Positions 1 through 9,152 of a stretch of DNA of 64,000 bases are shown here, in pieces. The stretch is from assembly GCA_946040795.1 (NCBI GenBank), contig CAMGCK010000002.1, positions 16,179 through 80,178 on the forward strand, read 5' to 3'. This DNA is from an uncultured Lachnospiraceae bacterium (GTDB lineage: Bacteria; Bacillota; Clostridia; Lachnospirales; Lachnospiraceae). Below the pieces are notes generated by a model. The model was not told the origin of the DNA. It did no database searches and saw nothing but the letters and a program-made list of their open reading frames with translations. The translations under genes and the position numbers were made by a program. Each line of letters starts with the position of its first letter. Within the stretch, counting starts at the first letter, position 1.

Positions 1-796
1 CAGTTAAAACCTTAAGCGGAATGTGGCTGGACTGACCGCCAACGGAGCGACGGCCCTGGATCTTACCGGAATACTGAACGTTGATCTTACGGGAAGCACC
101 ATTGACCCAAACTACAAATGCCACAATTGCAAGAATAACAGCAATTACAAGAATGGATACAACGATAGCAGCCGGAACGCTCTTTCCGCTGGTGAATTTC
201 GTAAATACAACACCAAGTTCCTGCGGAATGCCGGACAGGATGTTGACTACAAGTACAATGGAGATACCATTGCCGATGCCCTTATCGGTAATGCACTCAC
301 CGATCCACATCAGGAATGCGGAGCCGGCGGTCAGGGTGATCACACATGCAATGACATAGAATGCATTGTAGGTGGTGAACAGTCCCTGGTTACCAAAGCC
401 GATGGACATTGCGGTTGCTTCGATCATAGCAAGAACGACCGTCGCATAACGGGTGATCTTCTGGATCTTCTTTCTTCCTTCATTGCCTTCACGCTGCAGT
501 TCCTCTAACTTCGGAATTGCAATCGTTAAAAGCTCAACGATAATGGAAGCCGTGATGTACGGGGTAATGCTCAGTGCCAGAATGGAGAAGCTCTCCATTG
601 AGTTGCCTGTAAATGAATTAAAGATATTAAAAGCATCACTCGAGAGTGAGGAAAAGATCTGCGCGATCACCGTGGGGTCAGTTCCGGGGACCGGAATCTG
701 AGCACCCACACGGATCACTACGATCATAAGAAACGTGAACAGAAGACGTTTCCGAATATCTTCAATTCTCCAGGCACTTTTGAGTGTTTTTAACAT
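1..796 (-). CDS. secY: Protein translocase subunit SecY (5' part, cut by window edge)
   Basis: The reverse strand reads open from an ATG at 796 to the window edge, giving about 265 residues, so the C-terminal 40% is missing. The translation begins [17 protein letters not shown] and contains the SecY signatures PYITASIIVELLTIAIPKLE and GIGNGIS, with several hydrophobic helices. SecY is the central channel of the Sec translocon in the cytoplasmic membrane. Its ATG overlaps the rplO stop (TGATG), which predicts translational coupling and is the usual spc operon order. Nothing suggests a frameshift. Identification is secure from motifs and context. Confidence 0.96.
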   Translation of the reverse strand, partial: MLKTLKSAWRIEDIRKRLLFTFLMIVVIRVGAQIPVPGTDPTVIAQIFSSLSSDAFNIFNSFTGNSMESFSILALSITPYITASIIVELLTIAIPKLEELQREGNEGRKKIQKITRYATVVLAMIEATAMSIGFGNQGLFTTYNAFYVIACVITLTAGSAFLMWIGECITDKGIGNGISIVLVVNILSGIPQELGVVFTKFTSGKSVPAAIVVSILVIAVILAIVAFVVWVNGASRKINVQYSGKIQGRRSVGGQSSHIPLKVLT

Positions 797-1236
797 CAGA
801 TCACCTCGATACTTCCGCCTGCAGCTTCGATCTTAGCCTTAGCGCTCTCAGAGCAAGCATTGACCTTAACAGTAAGCTTCTTGGTTAACTCTCCGTTTCC
901 TAAGATTTTAACGCCATCAAGTGCGTTCTTGATAACACCGGCTTCCAGTAAAGCTTCAATGGTTACAACGGTGTCATTTTCAAAACGCTCCAGAGCGGAT
1001 ACGTTGATTGCAACGATATCCTTCGTATTGCGGTTGGTGAAACCACGCTTCGGGAGACGTCTGTATAAAGGCATCTGACCACCTTCAAAACCAGGTCTCG
1101 GAGCTCCGGAACGTGCTTTCTGACCCTTATGACCCTTACCGGCAGTCTTGCCGTTTCCTGAACCGTGACCACGACCACGTCTGAAGTTATCGTTGTGAAC
1201 GGATCCCTCGGCCGGAGTTAATTTAGATAAATTCAT
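796..1236 (-). CDS. rplO: 50S ribosomal protein L15
   Basis: A 146-residue basic protein with the Gly/Arg-rich N-terminal half typical of L15 ([20 protein letters not shown], then [20 protein letters not shown]). L15 is a late-assembly large-subunit protein contacting 23S rRNA. It lies between rpmD and secY, its normal spc neighbours, and its TGA overlaps the secY ATG. Length matches the family. An AGGTGC-type ribosome-binding site precedes the ATG. Confidence 0.97.
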   Translation of the reverse strand: MNLSKLTPAEGSVHNDNFRRGRGHGSGNGKTAGKGHKGQKARSGAPRPGFEGGQMPLYRRLPKRGFTNRNTKDIVAINVSALERFENDTVVTIEALLEAGVIKNALDGVKILGNGELTKKLTVKVNACSESAKAKIEAAGGSIEVI

Positions 1237-1250
1237 TTAAGCACCTCCGA

Positions 1251-1436
1251 TTACTCTTCAACTTTTACTAAATGATTTACATGCCAGATCATGCCGCGAA
1301 CTGCTGCATTATCCGGTAATTCAACGGTCTGATGTAACTTGTGAAGACCTAAAGCTTCAACAGTCGCACGCTGCTTCGGAATTGCAGCGATAGGAGACTT
1401 CACTAAAGTAATTTTCAATGTTTTTTCTGCAGCCAT
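1251..1436 (-). CDS. rpmD: 50S ribosomal protein L30
   Basis: A 61-residue protein with L30 features: [11 protein letters not shown] near the N terminus, then the L30 consensus region around [16 protein letters not shown]30 is a small 23S rRNA-binding protein. A longer reading would start at a TTG six bases upstream, but the ATG at 1436 sits seven bases after AGGAGGA (1444-1450), so I chose the ATG. It sits between rpsE and rplO as expected. Confidence 0.96.
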   Translation of the reverse strand: MAAEKTLKITLVKSPIAAIPKQRATVEALGLHKLHQTVELPDNAAVRGMIWHVNHLVKVEE

Positions 1437-1454
1437 TTTCAAATCCTCCTTAGA

Positions 1455-1967
1455 TTAGATCTCGTCAACAGACTTGCCGCGAAGCTGAGCAACCTGCTCC
1501 GGGGTCTTCAGCGCCTTCAGGCCTTCCAGCGTAGCAAAAACAACGTTCTGCTTGTTGTTGGAACCTAAAGACTTGGTACGAATGTTCTTTAAACCAGCAA
1601 GTTCGCAAACGGAACGAGCCGGACCGCCAGCGATGATACCGGTACCTTCCGGGCTTCTCTTCAGAAGAACTGAGGAGCTGCCGAACTTACCGATCAGATC
1701 GTGCGGAATACTGTTATTTGCGTCAAGTGCAACAGTGATCATATGCTTTTCAGCATCCTGCTTAGCCTTGCGGATAGCTTCCGGAACTTCGGTAGCCTTA
1801 CCGGTGCCTGCACCTACGTGACCATTCTTGTCTCCGACAACTACTAACGCGGAGAAACGCATGTTACGGCCGCCCTTTACGGTCTTACTAACACGCTTGA
1901 TGGCTACTACACTGTCTTCTAATTCAGAACGGTTCTCTTCGAAATTTTCGCGATTATCACGAGCCAT
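1455..1967 (-). CDS. rpsE: 30S ribosomal protein S5
   Basis: A 170-residue protein with the double-stranded RNA-binding S5 N-terminal domain ([37 protein letters not shown]) and the C-terminal S5 fold ([15 protein letters not shown] segment seen as [15 protein letters not shown]). S5 takes part in decoding fidelity in the small subunit. The first 15 residues are acidic and Asn-rich, a common variable tail. It lies in spc order between rplR and rpmD with an AAGGAGG site upstream. Confidence 0.97.
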   Translation of the reverse strand: MARDNRENFEENRSELEDSVVAIKRVSKTVKGGRNMRFSALVVVGDKNGHVGAGTGKATEVPEAIRKAKQDAEKHMITVALDANNSIPHDLIGKFGSSSVLLKRSPEGTGIIAGGPARSVCELAGLKNIRTKSLGSNNKQNVVFATLEGLKALKTPEQVAQLRGKSVDEI

Positions 1968-1985
1968 TGTGTTTTTTCCTCCTTA

Positions 1986-2348
1986 TTAGAATTTGAGACC
2001 AGCTTCACGAGCTGCATCTGCTAATGCCTGGATCTTACCATGATAGATGAAACCACCACGGTCAAATACTACTTCTTCAATACCAGCATCAAGTGCCTTC
2101 TTGCCGATGTAAGCGCCGAGCTTTTCAGCTGCTTCTACATCATTGGTCTTCTCTAAACCAAGTTCCTTGGTGAGGGTAGATGCTGCTACAAGAGTCTTGC
2201 CTACTGTATCGTCAATGATCTGCACATACATATGATTGTTGCTGCGGAAAACAGACATACGCGGTCTTTCAGAAGTACCGTTTAAGTGTCTGCGAAGTCT
2301 TCTGTGCTTTTCCTGGCGAACTGCTGCTCTGGATACTTTGCTAACCAT
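1986..2348 (-). CDS. rplR: 50S ribosomal protein L18
   Basis: A 120-residue basic protein beginning [20 protein letters not shown], with [20 protein letters not shown] and the C-terminal [20 protein letters not shown] typical of L18. L18 binds 5S rRNA together with L5, whose gene lies upstream in the same operon. Length and position (after rplF, before rpsE) are canonical. Confidence 0.97.
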   Translation of the reverse strand: MVSKVSRAAVRQEKHRRLRRHLNGTSERPRMSVFRSNNHMYVQIIDDTVGKTLVAASTLTKELGLEKTNDVEAAEKLGAYIGKKALDAGIEEVVFDRGGFIYHGKIQALADAAREAGLKF

Positions 2349-2366
2349 ATCTTCTACCTCTCCTTA

Positions 2367-2909
2367 TTATTTCTTACCGGTCTTACCGACTTTACGTCTG
2401 ATTACTTCATCAGCGTACTTGATACCCTTGCCCTTATACGGCTCAGGCTGTCTCTTGGAGCGGATCTCCGCTGCGTACTGACCGACTTTTTCCTTATCGA
2501 TACCCTCGACGATGATCTTATTCTGGCCTTCCAGCTTGGACTCAAGGCCTTCCGGATCAACCATATCGATCTGATGAGAATATCCTAAGAAGAGGGTTAA
2601 GGTCTTACCGGACTTCTGTGCTCTGTAACCAACACCATTAACCTCAAGAACCTTCTTGTAACCTTCGGTAACACCAACAACCATGTTGTTTAACAGGGTT
2701 CTGGTTAAACCGTGAAGGGACTTCATCTTCTTAAGATCGTTCGGACGGCTGACAGTAATAACATCGCCTTCAACCTTGATTTCCATTTCCGGAGCGAGAG
2801 CTCTTACAAGAGTGCCCTTCGGTCCTTTTACAGTCACATTGTTATTTTCTGCTACTTCTACAGTTACACCTGCGGGAATAGCGATCGGCATTTTTCCAAT
2901 ACGTGACAT
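2367..2909 (-). CDS. rplF: 50S ribosomal protein L6
   Basis: A 180-residue protein starting [15 protein letters not shown] with the two tandem L6 domains and the C-terminal signature around [17 protein letters not shown]6 sits near the sarcin-ricin loop and the elongation-factor site. An upstream in-frame ATG at 2915 exists, but it almost touches the GGAGGT site (2916-2921). The ATG at 2909 has a six-base spacing and gives the family's usual N terminus, so it is preferred. Confidence 0.96.
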   Translation of the reverse strand: MSRIGKMPIAIPAGVTVEVAENNNVTVKGPKGTLVRALAPEMEIKVEGDVITVSRPNDLKKMKSLHGLTRTLLNNMVVGVTEGYKKVLEVNGVGYRAQKSGKTLTLFLGYSHQIDMVDPEGLESKLEGQNKIIVEGIDKEKVGQYAAEIRSKRQPEPYKGKGIKYADEVIRRKVGKTGKK

Positions 2910-2947
2910 GCCCATACCTCCATAAAATTAATATTGTGGATTATAAA

Positions 2948-3349
2948 TTACCAAATGTAAGCGAGGATCTCGCCGCCTACGTTCTCTTTTCTTGCCTGCT
3001 TATCAGTCATGATGCCCTTGTTGGTTGAAACAATTGCAATACCAAGACCGCCCAGGACCTTCGGCATATCTTCCTTGCCGGCGTATACACGTAAGCCCGG
3101 CTTGGAGATTCTCTTAATGCCGCTGATGATCTTTTCATTCTTATCCTTACCGTACTTTAAGGTAATGTGGATGTTCTGGAAAGCACCATCATCTACTAAA
3201 TCGTATTTTGCAATGTAGCCCTCGTCCAGTAAGATCTTAGCAATAGCTAATTTCATCTTGGAAGCCGGTACATCAACAGTATCATGTTTTGCCGTATTTG
3301 CGTTACGGATTCTTGTAAGCATATCCGCGATCGGATCACTCATTGCCAT
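2948..3349 (-). CDS. rpsH: 30S ribosomal protein S8 (intact copy)
   Basis: A 133-residue S8 with [15 protein letters not shown] at the N terminus and the C-terminal [23 protein letters not shown]8 binds the central domain of 16S rRNA and, in several bacteria, represses the spc operon mRNA (known for Escherichia coli, not shown here). The start at 3349 has GGAGGT six bases upstream. The first 105 bases of this gene, counted from the ATG, are repeated near 4144-4248 as a truncated copy. This is the complete version. Confidence 0.97.
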   Translation of the reverse strand: MAMSDPIADMLTRIRNANTAKHDTVDVPASKMKLAIAKILLDEGYIAKYDLVDDGAFQNIHITLKYGKDKNEKIISGIKRISKPGLRVYAGKEDMPKVLGGLGIAIVSTNKGIMTDKQARKENVGGEILAYIW

Positions 3350-3364
3350 AATTCTACCTCCCTA

Positions 3365-3550
3365 TTACCAGCTGGCTTTCTTAACACCCGGAATCTCGCC
3401 CTTATAAGCAAGTTCACGGAAACAAATTCTGCAAATACCGTACTTTCTTAAGTAAGCATGCGGACGACCACAAATTCTGCAGCGGGTGTATTCCTGAGTG
3501 GAAAACTTAGCCTTGCGTGACTGTCTGATCTTCTTTGAAGTCTTTGCCAT
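3365..3550 (-). CDS. rpsN: 30S ribosomal protein S14 type Z (copy distal to promoter)
   Basis: A 61-residue zinc-ribbon S14. Cys24, Cys27, Cys40 and Cys43 form two CxxC pairs (CRICG and CRICF) that should bind zinc, the C+ form typical of Firmicutes. S14 is a late-assembly protein of the 30S head. This copy lies directly upstream of the intact rpsH with the normal spacing. An identical gene occurs 899 bp away. Confidence 0.97.
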   Translation of the reverse strand: MAKTSKKIRQSRKAKFSTQEYTRCRICGRPHAYLRKYGICRICFRELAYKGEIPGVKKASW

Positions 3551-3563
3551 GATATCCTCCTAA

Positions 3564-4115
3564 TTAATTAGCGCTCTTTTCAAAGGGCATGTTGAACAGA
3601 GATAAAAGATATCTTGCTTCTTCATCCGTCTTAGCGGTGGTGACGAAGATGATATCCATACCGCGAGTCTTGTCGATCTTATCGTACTCGATCTCGGGGA
3701 AGATCAGCTGTTCCTTGATACCAAGGGCATAGTTGCCTCTGCCATCGAAAGCGTTAGCGTTAACACCGCGGAAGTCTCTTACACGGGGAAGAGCCAGGCT
3801 GATAAGACGATCAGCGAACTCATACATCTTCTGGCCACGAAGGGTAACCTTGCAGCCGATCGGCATGCCTTCACGGATCTTGAAGTTAGCAACGGACTTC
3901 TTAGCTTTGGTAACTACAGCCTTCTGACCGGTGATCTTTTCCATATCGGCGATGGCAGCGTCCAGAACCTTAGCATTTTCCTTAGCTTCACCAACACCCA
4001 TATTGACAACGATCTTGTCTAACTTCGGCACTTCCATGATATTCTTATACCCGAACTTTTCGATCATCTTTGCAACGATCTCGTTCTTGTATGTATCATA
4101 TAATCTGTTATTCAT
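3564..4115 (-). CDS. rplE: 50S ribosomal protein L5 (copy distal to promoter)
   Basis: A 183-residue L5 with [35 protein letters not shown], the [20 protein letters not shown] loop and the C-terminal [21 protein letters not shown]5 binds 5S rRNA and contacts the P-site tRNA. This is the second rplE met by the polymerase, translated after the truncated rpsH. The nucleotide sequence is identical to 4463-5014, so the product is the same. Confidence 0.97.
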   Translation of the reverse strand: MNNRLYDTYKNEIVAKMIEKFGYKNIMEVPKLDKIVVNMGVGEAKENAKVLDAAIADMEKITGQKAVVTKAKKSVANFKIREGMPIGCKVTLRGQKMYEFADRLISLALPRVRDFRGVNANAFDGRGNYALGIKEQLIFPEIEYDKIDKTRGMDIIFVTTAKTDEEARYLLSLFNMPFEKSAN

Positions 4116-4137
4116 TGTTCAGTGCACTCCTTCCTAA

Positions 4138-4248
4138 TTAAGCAGCTAATTTCATCTTGGAAGCCGGTACATCAACAGTATCATGTTTTGCCGTATTTGC
4201 GTTACGGATTCTTGTAAGCATATCCGCGATCGGATCACTCATTGCCAT
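4138..4248 (-). pseudogene. Truncated rpsH ending on a duplicated rplX stop codon
   Basis: Starting at the copied rpsH ATG (4248), with its ribosome-binding site also copied, the frame reads 35 residues of S8 ([15 protein letters not shown] ... SKMKLA). It crosses the duplication junction and stops after one more Ala. That last Ala codon and the TAA at 4138-4140 are copies of the end of rplX. The product would be a 36-residue S8 stub lacking the rRNA-binding C-terminal domain. The frame is kept, so a ribosome would end at the same distance from rplE as it does after rplX. Whether the peptide is stable is unknown. Confidence 0.9.
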
Positions 4249-4263
4249 AATTCTACCTCCCTA

Positions 4264-4449
4264 TTACCAGCTGGCTTTCTTAACACCCGGAATCTCGCCC
4301 TTATAAGCAAGTTCACGGAAACAAATTCTGCAAATACCGTACTTTCTTAAGTAAGCATGCGGACGACCACAAATTCTGCAGCGGGTGTATTCCTGAGTGG
4401 AAAACTTAGCCTTGCGTGACTGTCTGATCTTCTTTGAAGTCTTTGCCAT
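4264..4449 (-). CDS. rpsN: 30S ribosomal protein S14 type Z (copy proximal to promoter)
   Basis: This gene is identical to the one at 3365-3550: 61 residues with the same four zinc-ligand cysteines. It follows the promoter-proximal rplE with its normal 13-base gap and precedes the truncated rpsH. Its ribosome-binding site is intact, so both copies should be translated. If the duplication is real, S14 and L5 have doubled gene dosage relative to their operon partners. Confidence 0.95.
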   Translation of the reverse strand: MAKTSKKIRQSRKAKFSTQEYTRCRICGRPHAYLRKYGICRICFRELAYKGEIPGVKKASW

Positions 4450-4462
4450 GATATCCTCCTAA

Positions 4463-5014
4463 TTAATTAGCGCTCTTTTCAAAGGGCATGTTGAACAGAG
4501 ATAAAAGATATCTTGCTTCTTCATCCGTCTTAGCGGTGGTGACGAAGATGATATCCATACCGCGAGTCTTGTCGATCTTATCGTACTCGATCTCGGGGAA
4601 GATCAGCTGTTCCTTGATACCAAGGGCATAGTTGCCTCTGCCATCGAAAGCGTTAGCGTTAACACCGCGGAAGTCTCTTACACGGGGAAGAGCCAGGCTG
4701 ATAAGACGATCAGCGAACTCATACATCTTCTGGCCACGAAGGGTAACCTTGCAGCCGATCGGCATGCCTTCACGGATCTTGAAGTTAGCAACGGACTTCT
4801 TAGCTTTGGTAACTACAGCCTTCTGACCGGTGATCTTTTCCATATCGGCGATGGCAGCGTCCAGAACCTTAGCATTTTCCTTAGCTTCACCAACACCCAT
4901 ATTGACAACGATCTTGTCTAACTTCGGCACTTCCATGATATTCTTATACCCGAACTTTTCGATCATCTTTGCAACGATCTCGTTCTTGTATGTATCATAT
5001 AATCTGTTATTCAT
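4463..5014 (-). CDS. rplE: 50S ribosomal protein L5 (copy proximal to promoter)
   Basis: This 183-residue gene is identical to that at 3564-4115. It sits in its ancestral place directly after rplX (22-base gap) with the upstream site AGGAAGGAG. All L5 motifs are intact. Perfect identity to the second copy indicates no time for divergence or active gene conversion between the copies. Confidence 0.96.
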   Translation of the reverse strand: MNNRLYDTYKNEIVAKMIEKFGYKNIMEVPKLDKIVVNMGVGEAKENAKVLDAAIADMEKITGQKAVVTKAKKSVANFKIREGMPIGCKVTLRGQKMYEFADRLISLALPRVRDFRGVNANAFDGRGNYALGIKEQLIFPEIEYDKIDKTRGMDIIFVTTAKTDEEARYLLSLFNMPFEKSAN

Positions 5015-5036
5015 TGTTCAGTGCACTCCTTCCTAA

Positions 5037-5345
5037 TTAAGCAATAACTTCGCCGGTCTTCTTATTGACGCGAACCTTCTTGCCGTCCTTCACATCAAAG
5101 CCGATGCGAACGCCCTTACCCTTAACGCTGTACATAACGTTAGAGATATCGATCGGAGCTTCTCTCTCAATAATACCGCCCTGCGGATTTGCCTGACTCG
5201 GCTTAGCGTGCTTGGAGATCATGTTGATGCCTTCAACAACAACGGTGTTGTTCTTGGTATCAACTGCTAATACCTTGCCTTCTTTGTCCTTATCCTTGCC
5301 GGCGATCACGATGACATTGTCGCCTTTTTTAATCTTCATTGCCAT
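5037..5345 (-). CDS. rplX: 50S ribosomal protein L24
   Basis: A 102-residue protein with the KOW motif [20 protein letters not shown] and the L24 region [21 protein letters not shown]24 initiates 50S assembly by binding the 5' end of 23S rRNA. The ATG at 5345 follows AAGGAGGA by six bases. Its last codons are the right-hand breakpoint of the tandem duplication, but the gene itself is complete. Confidence 0.97.
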   Translation of the reverse strand: MAMKIKKGDNVIVIAGKDKDKEGKVLAVDTKNNTVVVEGINMISKHAKPSQANPQGGIIEREAPIDISNVMYSVKGKGVRIGFDVKDGKKVRVNKKTGEVIA

Positions 5346-5357
5346 GGTGAATCCTCC

Positions 5358-5726
5358 TTATAATACTTCCGGAGCCAGAGAAACGATCTTCATGAACTGC
5401 TTGTCACGGAGTTCTCTTGCAACCGGTCCAAAGATACGGGTTCCTCTCGGGGTACCGTCATCCTTGATGACAACTGCAGCGTTCTCATCGAAACGGATGT
5501 AGGAACCGTCTTTTCTGTGTGCGCCGTGTACAGTACGTACAACAACAGCCTTTACGACGTCACCCTTCTTAACAATGCCGCCCGGAGTTGCATCCTTGAC
5601 GCTTGCTACGATGACATCACCAATGTTTGCATATCTTCTTACAGAACCGCCCATAACGCGGATGCAAAGGAGTTCCTTCGCACCGGTATTATCAGCGACC
5701 TTTAATCTGGTTTCCTGCTGAATCAT
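5358..5726 (-). CDS. rplN: 50S ribosomal protein L14
   Basis: A 122-residue L14 starting [20 protein letters not shown] and containing [15 protein letters not shown] and the C-terminal REKQFMKI-like segment ([17 protein letters not shown]). L14 lies at the subunit interface. Length is exactly the family norm. The gap to rplX is 12 bases with a good ribosome-binding site. Confidence 0.98.
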   Translation of the reverse strand: MIQQETRLKVADNTGAKELLCIRVMGGSVRRYANIGDVIVASVKDATPGGIVKKGDVVKAVVVRTVHGAHRKDGSYIRFDENAAVVIKDDGTPRGTRIFGPVARELRDKQFMKIVSLAPEVL

Positions 5727-5754
5727 ACTAAAATGCTCCTTTCAAACCCACGCA

Positions 5755-6009
5755 TTACTTAGCGCGCTCGATAACTTCGACAAGACGCCATCTCTTGGTC
5801 TTGGAAAGCGGTCTGGTCTCCATTACTCTAACAGTGTCGCCAACGTTGCAGGTATTCTCGTCATCCTGGGCATACAGCTTGTAGGTCTTCTTGACGATCT
5901 TACCGATTAAGGGATGCTTAACGTTGTCGATAACAGCAACTACGATAGTTTTGTCCATTTTAGCGCTGACAACTTTACCCGTACGGGTCTTTCTTAAATT
6001 TCTTTCCAC
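5755..6009 (-). CDS. rpsQ: 30S ribosomal protein S17
   Basis: An 84-residue OB-fold S17 starting [20 protein letters not shown], with [20 protein letters not shown] and the [20 protein letters not shown] signature. S17 binds the 5' domain of 16S rRNA early in assembly. It sits between rpmC and rplN as usual, with an AGGAGG site before the ATG. Confidence 0.98.
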   Translation of the reverse strand: MERNLRKTRTGKVVSAKMDKTIVVAVIDNVKHPLIGKIVKKTYKLYAQDDENTCNVGDTVRVMETRPLSKTKRWRLVEVIERAK

Positions 6010-6025
6010 TTTAACATCCTCCTAA

Positions 6026-6226
6026 TCATTCAGCCTTAGCAGCGATCACAGTCTGAATACGGGCAATGTTCTTGCGAACGTCGTTGATACGAGCTGTGTT
6101 GTCAAGCTGATTTGTTGCGTTCTGGAATCTTAAGTTGAAGAGTTCCTTCTTTGCAGCAACGAGTTCTTCGTTCAGTTCTGCAACAGATTTCTGTCTTAAG
6201 TCTTCTACATATGTCTTAGTCTTCAT
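6026..6226 (-). CDS. rpmC: 50S ribosomal protein L29
   Basis: A 66-residue helical protein with [19 protein letters not shown] and [17 protein letters not shown], the L29 consensus. L29 lies by the nascent-chain exit, where trigger factor and SRP dock. Its ATG overlaps the rplP stop codon (ATGA), predicting coupled translation. Confidence 0.97.
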   Translation of the reverse strand: MKTKTYVEDLRQKSVAELNEELVAAKKELFNLRFQNATNQLDNTARINDVRKNIARIQTVIAAKAE

Positions 6227-6654
6227 TCAGTTTCACCGCCTTCTAATTCCGCACGGGAAGCAATTTTGCACTTTACGGGGAGCTTGTACATAGCCAGACG
6301 TAAAGCTTCCTTCGCCGTCTCTTCCGGTACACCTGCGATCTCAAACATGACGCGGCCCGGCTTAACAACTGCTACCCAGTATTCAACTGAGCCCTTACCG
6401 GAACCCATTCGGGTTTCAGCCGGCTTAGCTGTGATGGGCTTATCCGGGAAGATCTTGATCCAAACCTGACCACCACGCTTTACGTAACGGGTAATTGCGA
6501 TACGTGCTGCTTCGATCTGGTTGGAACGGATCCATGCCGGCTCTAATGATACAAGACCATATTCACCATTACTGATAGTATTTCCTCTAAGCGCCTTACC
6601 TCTCATGGTTCCGCGGAACTGCTTACGACGCTTAACTCTCTTCGGCATTAACAT
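6223..6654 (-). CDS. rplP: 50S ribosomal protein L16
   Basis: A 143-residue L16 beginning [20 protein letters not shown], with the signature [21 protein letters not shown]16 organises the peptidyl-transferase region and tRNA accommodation. I keep the ATG at 6654 because MLMPKRV is the usual family start. The gene follows rpsC by two bases, so its ribosome-binding site lies in the end of rpsC. Confidence 0.97.
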   Translation of the reverse strand: MLMPKRVKRRKQFRGTMRGKALRGNTISNGEYGLVSLEPAWIRSNQIEAARIAITRYVKRGGQVWIKIFPDKPITAKPAETRMGSGKGSVEYWVAVVKPGRVMFEIAGVPEETAKEALRLAMYKLPVKCKIASRAELEGGETE

Positions 6655-6656
6655 AG

Positions 6657-7313
6657 TTATTTATCGCTCCCTTCCTTTTTATTCTTAGTCGGAAGAACTT
6701 CACCCTTATAGATCCATACCTTTACGCCGACCTTGCCGTAAGTGGTATCTGCTTCTGCGAATCCATAATCGATATCAGCACGCAGAGTCTGAAGCGGAAT
6801 GGTACCTTCTGAGTAGAACTCGGTACGAGCGATATCAGCACCGCCAAGACGACCAGCGCAGGATGCCTTGATACCAAGAGCACCGGCCTTCATGGTTCTC
6901 TGCATGGTGGACTTCATTGCACGACGGAAGGAAACACGGTTCTCAAGCTGTGCAGCGATGTTTTCTGCAACGAGCTGAGCATCTCTATCCGGACGCTTGA
7001 TTTCCTTAATGTCAACGAACAGCTTCTTGTCGGTCAGCTTGGAGATCTCAGCCTTCAGCTTTTCGATTTCAGCACCGCCCTTACCGATAACAACGCCCGG
7101 CTTTGCGGTGTGGATGATCACACGTACACGGTCGGTAGAACGCTCGATCTCGATCTTGGAGATGCCTGCTGCGTATAATTTCTTCTTTACATAAACACGG
7201 ATCTTGTGGTCTTCTACAAGATTATCAGCAAAATCCTTCTCAGCGTACCATCTGGAATCCCAATCCTTGATGACACCAACTCTCATTCCATGAGGATTAA
7301 CTTTCTGTCCCAT
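6657..7313 (-). CDS. rpsC: 30S ribosomal protein S3
   Basis: A 218-residue S3 starting [20 protein letters not shown], with the KH-domain segment [20 protein letters not shown] and the C-terminal S3 domain ([20 protein letters not shown]). S3 forms part of the mRNA entry tunnel. The gene lies between rplV and rplP, 12 bases after rplV. Length is usual. Confidence 0.98.
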   Translation of the reverse strand: MGQKVNPHGMRVGVIKDWDSRWYAEKDFADNLVEDHKIRVYVKKKLYAAGISKIEIERSTDRVRVIIHTAKPGVVIGKGGAEIEKLKAEISKLTDKKLFVDIKEIKRPDRDAQLVAENIAAQLENRVSFRRAMKSTMQRTMKAGALGIKASCAGRLGGADIARTEFYSEGTIPLQTLRADIDYGFAEADTTYGKVGVKVWIYKGEVLPTKNKKEGSDK

Positions 7314-7325
7314 AAATGCCTCCTA

Positions 7326-7712
7326 TTATCTTTCGTCCAGGATGACGGTAATGTGGCTCGTGCGCTTTAAGATGCGGTATGCACGGCCCTGTGCTCTCGG
7401 ATGAATTCTCTTCATCGTCGGTCCTTCGTTAGCGAAGCACTCTGCAACGTACAGGTTGTTCGGATTTAAACCGTTGTTGTTCTGAGCGTTTGCAGCAGCA
7501 GACTCGAGCAGCTTCTTGATAAGTGAAGATGCATATCTGGGATTGTAGGTTACAAGACCAAGAGCGTCATTGTAGCTCTTACCGCGGATCGCGTCGAGTA
7601 CGAAGCAAGCCTTCTGTACGGAAACACGTGCGAAACTGAGCTTTGCAGACGGTCTTACGTCTTTCTGAGCGTTTCTCTCTCTCTTAATCTGGCTTCTATG
7701 TCCTTTTGCCAT
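7326..7712 (-). CDS. rplV: 50S ribosomal protein L22
   Basis: A 128-residue L22 with [20 protein letters not shown], the exit-tunnel beta-hairpin region and the C-terminal [21 protein letters not shown]22 reaches into the peptide exit tunnel. An AAGGAGGCAAATA site precedes the ATG. Unusually for this operon, 185 bases of structured sequence separate it from rpsS. Confidence 0.97.
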   Translation of the reverse strand: MAKGHRSQIKRERNAQKDVRPSAKLSFARVSVQKACFVLDAIRGKSYNDALGLVTYNPRYASSLIKKLLESAAANAQNNNGLNPNNLYVAECFANEGPTMKRIHPRAQGRAYRILKRTSHITVILDER

Positions 7713-7897
7713 GATTATTTGCCTCCTTGAAATATGAATATTTCACACCCCGGTGTGTCGTATTTCCAACAACACCGTGTGTGTCGCGCTACAACGATTC
7801 GTCATAGCTACGCGCCCTGTCCTTCACTCCGGAAGTTCTGCAATTGGGCTGTTTGCAGGTTCCGGAGTTAAATACGACAAGGTGTTATACAAATTAA
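7713..7897 (-). promoter_or_regulatory. Structured 185-base spacer between rpsS and rplV
   Basis: No gene is seen here. On the minus strand a hairpin is formed by ACTCCGGAA and TTCCGGAGT with an inner CTGCAA/TTGCAG stem. It is enclosed by a longer-range pair TGTCGTATTT/AAATACGACA, with more short repeats (CACACC, GTGTG) outside. No U-tract follows, so it is not an ordinary terminator. It could be an RNA regulator, an RNA processing site or a small palindromic insertion. The function is unknown. Confidence 0.6.
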
Positions 7898-8170
7898 TTA
7901 GGACCGCTTATCGTCCTTACCGTGACCTCTGTAGGTACGGGTTGCAACGAATTCACCAAGCTTATGTCCGACCATGTCTTCAGTGACATATACCGGAATA
8001 TGCTTTCTGCCATCGTGAACTGCAAAAGTCAGACCAACGAATGACGGATAAATGGTGGAACGGCGAGACCAGGTCTTGATTACGGACTTCTGTCCTGAAG
8101 CGTTCATCGCATCAACCTTGTTCTTAAGGCTGGCATCGATGAAAGGTCCTTTCTTTAATGAACGAGCCAT
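7898..8170 (-). CDS. rpsS: 30S ribosomal protein S19
   Basis: A 90-residue S19 starting [20 protein letters not shown], with [20 protein letters not shown] and [20 protein letters not shown]19 lies in the 30S head and contacts 16S rRNA and the large-subunit bridge. It follows rplB by 19 bases with an AGGAGGAGG-rich site upstream. Confidence 0.98.
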   Translation of the reverse strand: MARSLKKGPFIDASLKNKVDAMNASGQKSVIKTWSRRSTIYPSFVGLTFAVHDGRKHIPVYVTEDMVGHKLGEFVATRTYRGHGKDDKRS

Positions 8171-8189
8171 ACTGATTCCTCCTCCTTAA

Positions 8190-9032
8190 TTACTTAAGAG
8201 CTCTACCGTTCTTACGACGGATGATGAGCTTGTTAGAAGACTTATTCTTCTTACGGGTCTTTAAGCCAAGAGCCGGCTTACCCCAAGGAGTGCTCGGACC
8301 CGGACGGCCGATCGGTGCACGTCCTTCACCACCACCGTGCGGATGGTCATTCGGGTTCATAACAGAACCGCGAACAGTAGGACGGATACCCATGTGACGC
8401 GTACGTCCGGCTTTACCGATATTGATCAGGTTGTGCTCGCCATTGCCTACGACACCGATGGTAGCGCGGCACATGATCGGAACCTGTCTCATTTCACCTG
8501 ACGGAAGACGAAGGGTTGCGTACTTGCCTTCCTTAGCCATTAACTGAGCTGCGACACCAGCGGAACGAACCATCTGAGCGCCTGCACCCGGATAAAGCTC
8601 GATGTTGTGGACCTGAGAACCTACCGGAACGTTTGCAAGCGGTAAGCAGTTACCGATTCTAGCTTCTGCGTTCTCACCGTTCATAACGGTCTGACCAACC
8701 TTAAGGCCTTCCGGAGCCAGGATGTAGGACTTAACGCCGTCTGCATAGCAGATCAGTGCGATGTTTGCAGTTCTGTTCGGATCGTATTCGATGGAAAGAA
8801 CAGTTGCTGCGATATCGTCCTTCTGTCTCTTGAAGTCGATGATTCTGTATTTTCTTCTGGAACCGCCGCCCTGATGACGAACGGTGATCTTACCCTGGTT
8901 GTTACGTCCAGAATTCTTCTTTAATGATTCAGTTAAAGACTTCTCCGGAGCAGCCTTGGTGATTTCTGCGAAATCGCTGCCGGACATCTGTCTTCTGGAC
9001 GGAGTATAGGGATTATACTTCTTGATTCCCAT
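8190..9032 (-). CDS. rplB: 50S ribosomal protein L2
   Basis: A 280-residue L2 beginning [20 protein letters not shown], with the SH3-like and OB-fold regions and the hallmark [20 protein letters not shown] that includes the conserved histidine. L2 is needed for subunit association and peptidyl transfer. The frame is open 30 bases further upstream, but the ATG at 9032 has AAAGGAGAA before it and gives the normal N terminus. Confidence 0.98.
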   Translation of the reverse strand: MGIKKYNPYTPSRRQMSGSDFAEITKAAPEKSLTESLKKNSGRNNQGKITVRHQGGGSRRKYRIIDFKRQKDDIAATVLSIEYDPNRTANIALICYADGVKSYILAPEGLKVGQTVMNGENAEARIGNCLPLANVPVGSQVHNIELYPGAGAQMVRSAGVAAQLMAKEGKYATLRLPSGEMRQVPIMCRATIGVVGNGEHNLINIGKAGRTRHMGIRPTVRGSVMNPNDHPHGGGEGRAPIGRPGPSTPWGKPALGLKTRKKNKSSNKLIIRRKNGRALK

Positions 9033-9152
9033 AACAATTCTCCTTTTACTATTTGTTGTCACGCTTAGTATGCGTTTATCTGCGGAAGCATGTGGGTTTC
9101 ATCTTCCGCTCTGCCTCCGCTTAATCCGAAGATCCCGGAGGGAAGGCTCAGA
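9033..9152 (-). promoter_or_regulatory. Structured spacer between rplW and rplB
   Basis: There is no gene in these 120 bases. The minus strand holds a perfect 7-bp hairpin GCGGAAG/CTTCCGC close to rplB and an upstream stem AATCTGA/TTCGGATT (one G-U pair) with an inner CCC/GGG loop. Neither is followed by a U-run. They may tune rplB translation or mRNA decay. This is inference from the folding only. Confidence 0.5.

Larger units (their letters stand above)
3245..5043. repeat. Exact tandem duplication, period 899 bp, inside the ribosomal operon
   Basis: Bases 3245-4144 recur at 4144-5043 with an offset of 899. I compared the rows by eye and saw no mismatch. The unit runs from codon 35 of rpsH, through all of rpsN and rplE, into the last codons of rplX. 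The left copy carries rpsN and rplE and joins the intact rpsH. The right copy carries rpsN, rplE and joins the intact rplX. Short AGCA matches near 3239 and 5040 could be the recombining microhomology. Identity argues for a very recent event, or for an assembly artefact if reads do not support it. Confidence 0.93.

Noticed and set aside
7753..7986. A 77-codon plus-strand frame in the rpsS-rplV spacer
   Set aside because: It overlaps rpsS antisense, lacks a ribosome-binding site, and the spacer is better explained by inverted repeats.
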